The translations under genes and the position numbers were made by a program. Under the pieces are notes generated by a model. The model did not search any database. It had not been told where the DNA came from and was given only the letters and a program-made list of their open reading frames with translations. Shown one piece after another: positions 6,281 to 9,888 of a stretch of 9,888 bases of DNA. The DNA is from CAZJRQ01 sp964548535 (GTDB lineage: Bacteria; Bacillota; Clostridia; Oscillospirales; Ruminococcaceae): NCBI GenBank assembly GCA_964548535.1, contig CAZJRQ010000054.1:1-9888 (forward strand), written 5' to 3'. Every line of letters starts with the position of its first letter. The stretch's first letter is position 1.

Positions 6281-6988
6281 TTAGCCACGCATCCTTTCAA
6301 TTAAGTAGTTTTCAATTTCATCACCGTGTTGTTTTTTAAGTGTATCTATCGTGCCTAATTTCTGTAAATTAGCATTTGATATAATGACAATGCTTTCGGC
6401 AGTTTGCAATATTTCGCTCAAAATATGACTTGATAGAATAATAGTAGTTCCGTTCATTTTTAAGTCTATAAATAATTCTCTAATATCTTTAATAGCCACA
6501 GGATCAAGCCCATTGATAGGCTCATCTAACAGCAGTATGTTAGGTTTGTGACTGATACTTCTTGCAATAGCGAGCCTCTGCTTCATACCAAGAGAAAACT
6601 TTGATACTTGCTTGTTTTTTACATCATCAAGTCCGACAAGGGATAAAATTTTATCTATATCGGATTTCACATCCATATATTCAAGGTGTATGGACAAATT
6701 TTCATAAGCTGTTAAATGCTCATAAAATACTGGTGTTTCAATAAGTATCCCAAGATGTTTTAATACCTTATCACGCTCGTTCCACGGATTATGTGAAGAT
6801 ATTGTAATTTGCCCCTCAGTAGGCTCAAGCAATCCCGATAGAAGTTTTAAAAGTGTTGTTTTTCCTGCTCCATTTGCACCGAGCAGTCCAATAATTTCGC
6901 CCTCGGTTACTTCTAAAGACACATGATTTAGCACAGTTTTACCACCAAAATCTTTGCATAGATTTCTGACTTGAATTAAGTTATCCAT
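6281..6988 (-). CDS. ABC transporter ATPase, BcrA-like
   Basis: The 235-residue nucleotide-binding subunit has Walker A GANGAGKTT (37-45), signature FSLGMKQRL (131-139), Walker B ILLLDEP (151-157) and switch His188 (SSHIL). The Q-loop position reads ILIETPVFYEHLTAYENL, with Glu in place of Gln, a normal feature of BcrA-type ATPases for bacitracin and lantibiotic self-protection. No extra domain is present. GGAG lies six bases before the ATG. It sits 33 bases after the stop of the first transporter's permease with no clear promoter between, so it is probably part of the same TetR-controlled operon. It energises the permease encoded immediately downstream. All catalytic residues appear intact, so this second exporter should be functional. 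Confidence 0.9.
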   Translation of the reverse strand: MDNLIQVRNLCKDFGGKTVLNHVSLEVTEGEIIGLLGANGAGKTTLLKLLSGLLEPTEGQITISSHNPWNERDKVLKHLGILIETPVFYEHLTAYENLSIHLEYMDVKSDIDKILSLVGLDDVKNKQVSKFSLGMKQRLAIARSISHKPNILLLDEPINGLDPVAIKDIRELFIDLKMNGTTIILSSHILSEILQTAESIVIISNANLQKLGTIDTLKKQHGDEIENYLIERMRG

Positions 6989-7021
6989 AATATTCTCCTT
7001 TTTTCACTCTACATAGCTTAG

Positions 7022-7808
7022 TTAATAATTGTATTTGCGACTGTATATCCGTATTGAAACAGTAAAACTCACAATGCTTAATACCACGCACCAAGCGAGT
7101 GCCAGCCACAGGCTGTTCCCCAAAGACAAGTCAAGTGTCAAGGCTCTCAAACTGTCAATCATCGGTGTCATAGGCTGCATTTCTGCAAACCACCGAATAC
7201 CACTGGGCATACTTTCAACGGGAGCAAATCCTGAGCTTATAAAAGGCAGAATAAACAGGGGCATCAGTAGTCCGCTTGCTCCTTCTACCGACTTTGAAAT
7301 CATTCCGCATAGTACCGCAATTAGTGTAAATGTAATGTTAATTAACAAAAGAAGTGATATAATCAAAAGCCAATCTATAAGCCCTGCCTGTGGTCTAAAG
7401 CCGAGAATAAGGGCGGTTAGGATAATGACAGTATTAGAAATTACACCTCTTATCATACCTGCACCTGTATGACCGATCAGAACAGCAGATTTTGAAATGG
7501 ACATACATCGAAAACGGTCTATGATACCCTTTGTCATGTCAACTGTAACATTCATTGCCGAAAATTGAGATGCTTGATTGAGATGCTTGAGCGATACTTT
7601 GCAAGATAATTCCCGGCACAATAAAGTCAATGTAATTGAAATCCCCTACATCGGATATGCTTCCAAATACCACAGCAAATAAAAACATTAATAAAAATGG
7701 TATTATTGTTGCCGTTAGTAGTGTCTCGGGATTTCGCAAAGATATAATTAAACAGCGTTTGAACATAACCCATGCGTCAAAAAGCATATTCGTGTTAGAT
7801 TTTTTCAC
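7022..7808 (-). pseudogene. ABC-2 type permease (DrrB-like), broken by a 13-bp duplication
   Basis: Two overlapping frames encode one permease. The N-terminal part (7539-7808) has KRCLIISLRNPETLLTAT and the first membrane span, then DFIVPGIILQSIAQASQ. The C-terminal part (7022 to about 7575) begins FSAMNVTVDMTKGIIDRFR, a conserved DrrB/ABC-2 cytoplasmic segment, and carries the remaining spans. A perfect 13-bp tandem duplication (7564-7576 and 7577-7589) throws the frame and leads to a stop after residue 89. Removing one copy restores a 257-residue protein of normal length. Translation starts at GTG 7808, with AGGAG about 10 bases upstream; it overlaps the end of the ATPase gene by 14 bases, implying coupling. 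As written, the first exporter lacks a complete channel, although the duplication could revert by slippage. Confidence 0.88.
7564..7589. repeat. 13-bp perfect tandem duplication
   Basis: ATTGAGATGCTTG occurs twice back to back (7564-7576, 7577-7589) and the base after the second copy matches the unit's first base. It falls in the permease gene where the reading frame breaks. Because 13 is not a multiple of three, one copy is in frame and two are not. Confidence 0.95.
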
Positions 7809-8649
7809 GTTGATTTATCTCCTTTCTTTCGCCTATGAGCATTAAAAACACATCTTCTAAAGAAGGTAAATTTTGCTCTATGCTATTGGCAGCAATTCCA
7901 TTTTCGGTCAAGAGCTTTATTGCTGTATCAGCTTTTATCTCACTGTCAAAATTAAGTCGCACCCCTCTATCGGGCATTATTTCTTTTAGATACTTCGGTG
8001 TACCCTCTGCGATGATTTTACCGCCATGTAAAATAGCAATATTATCAGCGAGATATTCAGCTTCGTCCAGGTATTGTGTTGTGAGAAACACAGTTGTTCC
8101 TTTATTTGACAAATTCTTTACCAAGTCCCACATGGCAATGCGGTTCTGGGGGTCAAGCCCGGTTGTAGGCTCATCAAGAAAAAGCACATCTGGGTTGCCC
8201 ATAAGGCTCATTGCTATATCAAGCCTACGCCGCATACCTCCCGAATAGGTGGACACTTTTCTATCGGCGGCGTTCTCCAAATTCGAGAAAGACAACCACT
8301 CGCTTACTGTGTTTTTGATATTCGACAGATGTTTAAGTTGTGCGATAAGCGTTAGATTTTCTCTACCTGTCAAAGTTTCATCTACTGCCACAAATTGTCC
8401 TGTTAGGCTAATGCACTTACGCACATCATCATCATTCGTTGACACATTAAATCCGTTAATTACAGCACTGCCAGCATCTGATTTCAATAAGGTGGAGAGG
8501 ATTCTAATAACTGTTGTTTTACCTGCGCCATTTGAACCAAGCAGGGCAAAGATACTGCCTTTGTCAATCGTAAAACTGACATTTCTCAAAACCTGGTTTG
8601 CCTTATAAGATTTTTGTAGTCCAGATACTTCAATTATTTTTTTCGACAT
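7795..8649 (-). CDS. ABC transporter ATPase, DrrA-like
   Basis: The 284-residue ATPase (counted from MSKKIIEVSG) has Walker A GSNGAGKTT (38-46), Q-loop Gln85 (TGQFVAVDE), signature YSGGMRRRL (135-143) and Walker B VLFLDEP (155-161). The switch position is Gln192 in TTQYLDEAE instead of His, as is usual in the daunorubicin/multidrug DrrA family. A C-terminal PSLEDVFLMLIG segment typical of DrrA closes the protein. Start at 8649 is supported by GGAGG (8656-8660) six bases upstream; an in-frame ATG at 8709 would add 20 residues but falls within a hairpin and promoter region with no ribosome site. It is the first gene after the TetR operator. The downstream permease overlaps it by 14 bases but is frameshifted, so this ATPase may currently lack its partner. 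Confidence 0.92.
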   Translation of the reverse strand: MSKKIIEVSGLQKSYKANQVLRNVSFTIDKGSIFALLGSNGAGKTTVIRILSTLLKSDAGSAVINGFNVSTNDDDVRKCISLTGQFVAVDETLTGRENLTLIAQLKHLSNIKNTVSEWLSFSNLENAADRKVSTYSGGMRRRLDIAMSLMGNPDVLFLDEPTTGLDPQNRIAMWDLVKNLSNKGTTVFLTTQYLDEAEYLADNIAILHGGKIIAEGTPKYLKEIMPDRGVRLNFDSEIKADTAIKLLTENGIAANSIEQNLPSLEDVFLMLIGERKEINQREKI

Positions 8650-8669
8650 AATCAACCTCCATTTTATAT

Positions 8670-8685
8670 ACATACGTATGTATGT
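8670..8685. promoter_or_regulatory. TetR operator in front of the ABC efflux operon
   Basis: ACATACGTATGTATGT is a 16-bp near-palindrome and lies within a longer dyad (8668-8683 is a perfect palindrome ATACATACGTATGTAT). It matches the site at 9400-9415 in 14 of 16 bases. It sits 10 bases upstream of the ribosome binding site of the DrrA-like ATPase. Binding here would block initiation or early elongation of the efflux operon. Confidence 0.7.
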
Positions 8686-8696
8686 AAGTGGCGTAA

Positions 8697-8724
8697 ATTT
8701 TACTGCCATTTTATAGGCAGTAAA
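8697..8724 (-). promoter_or_regulatory. possible promoter and hairpin between tetR and the ABC operon
   Basis: On the minus strand TTTACTGCC (8716-8724) and GGCAGTAAA (8699-8707) form a 9-bp stem with an 8-base loop. They lie 9-35 bases past the tetR stop codon. The stem is followed by AATTTACG, a weak T-tract, so it may terminate part of the tetR transcript. The same bases offer a weak promoter, TTTACT (8719-8724) and TAAAAT (8697-8702) 16 bases apart, whose start site would fall next to the operator at 8670-8685. The two readings are not exclusive. Confidence 0.4.
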
Positions 8725-8733
8725 GATACAGAA

Positions 8734-9384
8734 CTATTCACTTTTACATTCAGACCGACCAAGGGTAAAATAAATCTCTTTCAGTTCCTCATCCACGATT
8801 GGCACTCCAAGCGATATTGTCAGTTGCTCAAGGAACAAAACCTTATCTACATATTCCGCATAAGATACTTCAAATGCGTAGGAGCTTAGCCATGATGCAA
8901 CAAGCCAGGCAATCGTTTGTGATGCCTGTTTTGGAAATACCACATTCATAGAGCCATCTTTGTTTCCCTCAATCAATAGCTTTTCAATGTAGGTAGCCAT
9001 TACGGTTACTTGAAAAATCATCTCGTTCTTAAAAATAATAGGGTCATTTGCTAACTTCTTCATCTGCACTCTCATACTGTCACTCATATCCAAACTGGAA
9101 CGTAGACTAAGCTTGGCTGCAAACCGAAGTCTTTCAAGGGCGTTAAGTCCCTCTTGTTTATCAGCAAGTAAATATGGATTATCACTTTCAAAAGATTTAT
9201 ACATAACACCACCAATCAATTCTTCCCGGGATTTGAAATAATGGTAAAATGCTCCCCGTGTTACACCAACTTCCTTTACAACATCTTCAACCTTCACATT
9301 TTCTATTCCCTTTTCAGTAAACATACGCATAGCAGTATTCAGTATATCCTGCTTTGTTTTTTGGTCTGGGTCGTGCCGTGGCAT
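8734..9384 (-). CDS. TetR/AcrR family repressor of the efflux cassette
   Basis: The 216-residue protein carries a TetR-type DNA-binding domain: TKQDILNTAMRMFTEKGIENV (helix 1 region, split at residue 10-30) followed by KVEDVVKEVGVTRGAFYHYF (31-50), then KSREEL. The rest is the alpha-helical ligand-binding and dimerisation part, which is not informative about the inducer. The ATG at 9384 has an excellent AGGAGGTG five to six bases upstream. It is transcribed from a perfect sigma-A promoter (9423-9451), and the operator at 9400-9415 lies at the expected transcription start, indicating autorepression. A matching operator precedes the first ABC gene, so this protein most likely represses both itself and the exporters until a drug binds it. 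Confidence 0.92.
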   Translation of the reverse strand: MPRHDPDQKTKQDILNTAMRMFTEKGIENVKVEDVVKEVGVTRGAFYHYFKSREELIGGVMYKSFESDNPYLLADKQEGLNALERLRFAAKLSLRSSLDMSDSMRVQMKKLANDPIIFKNEMIFQVTVMATYIEKLLIEGNKDGSMNVVFPKQASQTIAWLVASWLSSYAFEVSYAEYVDKVLFLEQLTISLGVPIVDEELKEIYFTLGRSECKSE

Positions 9385-9399
9385 ATAAACACCTCCTGT

Positions 9400-9415
9400 A
9401 CATACACATGTATGT
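9400..9415. promoter_or_regulatory. TetR autoregulatory operator
   Basis: ACATACACATGTATGT is a 16-bp near-palindrome with seven of eight base pairs symmetric. It lies between the -10 box and the ribosome binding site of tetR, covering the predicted start of transcription. It shares ACATACnnATGTATGT with the site before the ABC operon (8670-8685). Confidence 0.75.
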
Positions 9416-9422
9416 TAAATTG

Positions 9423-9451
9423 ATTATAGCATTTGATTTTTATTTTGTCAA
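9423..9451 (-). promoter_or_regulatory. consensus sigma-A promoter of tetR
   Basis: On the minus strand TTGACA (9446-9451) and TATAAT (9423-9428) are both perfect and separated by 17 bases. TGC directly before the -10 also makes it an extended -10. Such strength fits a repressor gene that limits its own expression through the adjacent operator. The predicted start of transcription is near 9416. Confidence 0.92.
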
Positions 9452-9727
9452 GTTGATTTCCTTAAAAAATTGTTATTTCACGCCTTTTTTCTAGCATAGT
9501 ATTTCTCTGCACTCTAAGGGACTTTATTACCGCTGAGCTTAAAAAATACAGTGACGAATAAGGGAAAAAGCATATTGCCTACACTTACGGAAGTTGCACG
9601 GTGGGCGATGGTGGATATATTCCCATCAACAACCAAACCTCATTTTTGTCCATGGATATGTTCCCGACTACTTTCCAGACTTGAGTTGACTATACTTTTC
9701 GACTATTGATATGTTTCCCATGGACGC
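9452..9727. other. non-coding stretch between the terminator and tetR promoter
   Basis: No convincing gene was seen. Short open stretches exist on both strands (for example a 22-codon minus-strand frame starting MDKNEVWLLMGIYPP near 9655) but lack a clear ribosome site or recognisable homology. The stretch does hold three related motifs, GGATATATTCCCA (9613-9625), GGATATGTTCCCG (9654-9666) and TGATATGTTTCCCA (9707-9720). It may be element-end or intergenic DNA. Confidence 0.5.
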
Positions 9728-9767
9728 AAAAAGCGATGCTGGCAATTAAATGCTGGCATCGCTTTTT
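9728..9767. terminator. strong bidirectional terminator after the methyltransferase tail
   Basis: AAAAAGCGATGC (9728-9739) and GCATCGCTTTTT (9756-9767) form a perfect 12-bp stem, with an inner GCA/TGC pairing in the loop. It has a T6 run on the plus strand and a T5 run on the minus strand. It begins 24 bases past the stop codon of the methyltransferase tail and would end that gene's transcript on the minus strand, insulating the tetR unit. Confidence 0.88.
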
Positions 9768-9791
9768 TATATTCCTAAAAGCACCAGTATC

Positions 9792-9887
9792 TCAAGCCTT
9801 TCTGCCCTCTACCCTAGACATCAACACGCAACACTCCACATGTTTTGAGAGGTATAGATAGCTGTCAAAAATGAATAGCTTAAATAT
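9792..9887 (-). pseudogene. C-terminal tail of a 23S rRNA uracil-5-methyltransferase (RumA/RlmD family)
   Basis: The minus-strand frame open at the window edge ends KHVECCVLMSRVEGRKA and stops at TGA (9792-9794). HVExxVLMSRVE is the conserved C-terminal signature of RumA/RlmD-type methyltransferases, which methylate a uridine in 23S rRNA. In family members the residues just before it read like VDMFPxTxHVE. Here they read IFKLFIFDSYLYLS, which does not match, so similarity begins abruptly at about 9845. This suggests a tail copy joined to foreign DNA, as left when a conjugative element integrates in the 3' end of this gene, rather than the end of an intact gene. Only 32 codons are visible, so a divergent true gene end cannot be excluded. 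Confidence 0.55.
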
Positions 9888-9888
9888 T

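Noticed and set aside
7029..8608. Several plus-strand open frames of 100-150 codons opposite the ABC genes
   Set aside because: All overlap clearly recognised ABC transporter genes on the minus strand and show no family motifs or plausible initiation signals.
8650..8709. Upstream ATG adding 20 residues to the DrrA-like ATPase
   Set aside because: The extension covers the operator and hairpin and has no Shine-Dalgarno sequence, whereas GGAGG stands six bases before the ATG at 8649.
9577..9660. Small minus-strand peptide starting MDKNEVWLLM
   Set aside because: It has only 22 codons, a poor ribosome site, no recognised family and no conserved context that I can see.
9478..9680. Plus-strand frame reading LRDFITAELKKYSDE, stop, then GKKHIAYTYGSCTVGDGGYI
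   Set aside because: It has a protein-like look but no start codon, an internal stop, and no family I can name; kept as unexplained intergenic sequence.
1..9888. tRNA, rRNA or riboswitch in any intergenic gap
   Set aside because: The gaps showed only terminator-like hairpins and operators; no cloverleaf, conserved rRNA segment or recognised riboswitch core was seen by eye.

Overview
The window is AT-rich, and every supported gene lies on the minus strand. Strong AGGAGG-type ribosome binding sites, near-consensus sigma-A promoters and hairpin-plus-T-run terminators point to a low-GC Firmicute, most likely a clostridial or Lachnospiraceae-type anaerobe. This is inferred from style and gene content; no rRNA or other species marker is present. 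The content is accessory, with several broken genes and at least two gene fragments.

From right to left, which is the direction of transcription: (1) At 9792-9887 is a short reading frame ending in the hallmark C-terminus of 23S rRNA uracil-5-methyltransferases (RumA/RlmD family), followed by a strong terminator at 9728-9767. The enzyme body does not precede it in the visible sequence. The 3' end of this gene is a known integration target of conjugative elements, so this may be an attachment-site scar. (2) A TetR repressor (8734-9384) is driven by a perfect TTGACA-17-TATAAT promoter. Its operator, ACATACnnATGTATGT, recurs in front of the next gene. (3) Two ABC exporter pairs follow: a DrrA-like ATPase (7795-8649) with a DrrB-like permease (7022-7808) broken by a 13-bp tandem duplication, then a BcrA-like ATPase (6281-6988) with its permease (5566-6279). 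A 62-aa cysteine-rich KTR protein (5356-5544) and a strong terminator end the unit. This looks like a TetR-controlled drug or peptide efflux cassette of mobile-element type.

(4) At 5133-5282 is the tail of a lipoprotein-type sugar-binding protein with its old terminator (5014-5050), a remnant of a deleted gene. (5) A YafY/WYL-type regulator (3854-4766) is split by two single-base deletions. It is followed by RidA (3427-3792) and a DJ-1/PfpI protein (2760-3407) carrying an internal 21-bp tandem repeat. The latter two form a small metabolite or stress-repair operon that ends at a hairpin (2669-2705). (6) The left quarter holds a large protein of the transglutaminase-like/DUF4011/superfamily 1 helicase type (30-2546), transcribed from its own extended -10 promoter. 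It stops soon after the Walker A region, so it lacks the rest of the helicase and any C-terminal nuclease. Full-length relatives include phage-defence proteins.

The most notable points are the truncated defence-type helicase, the twin TetR operators, the 13-bp duplication that disables one exporter permease (reversible in principle), and the methyltransferase-tail scar.
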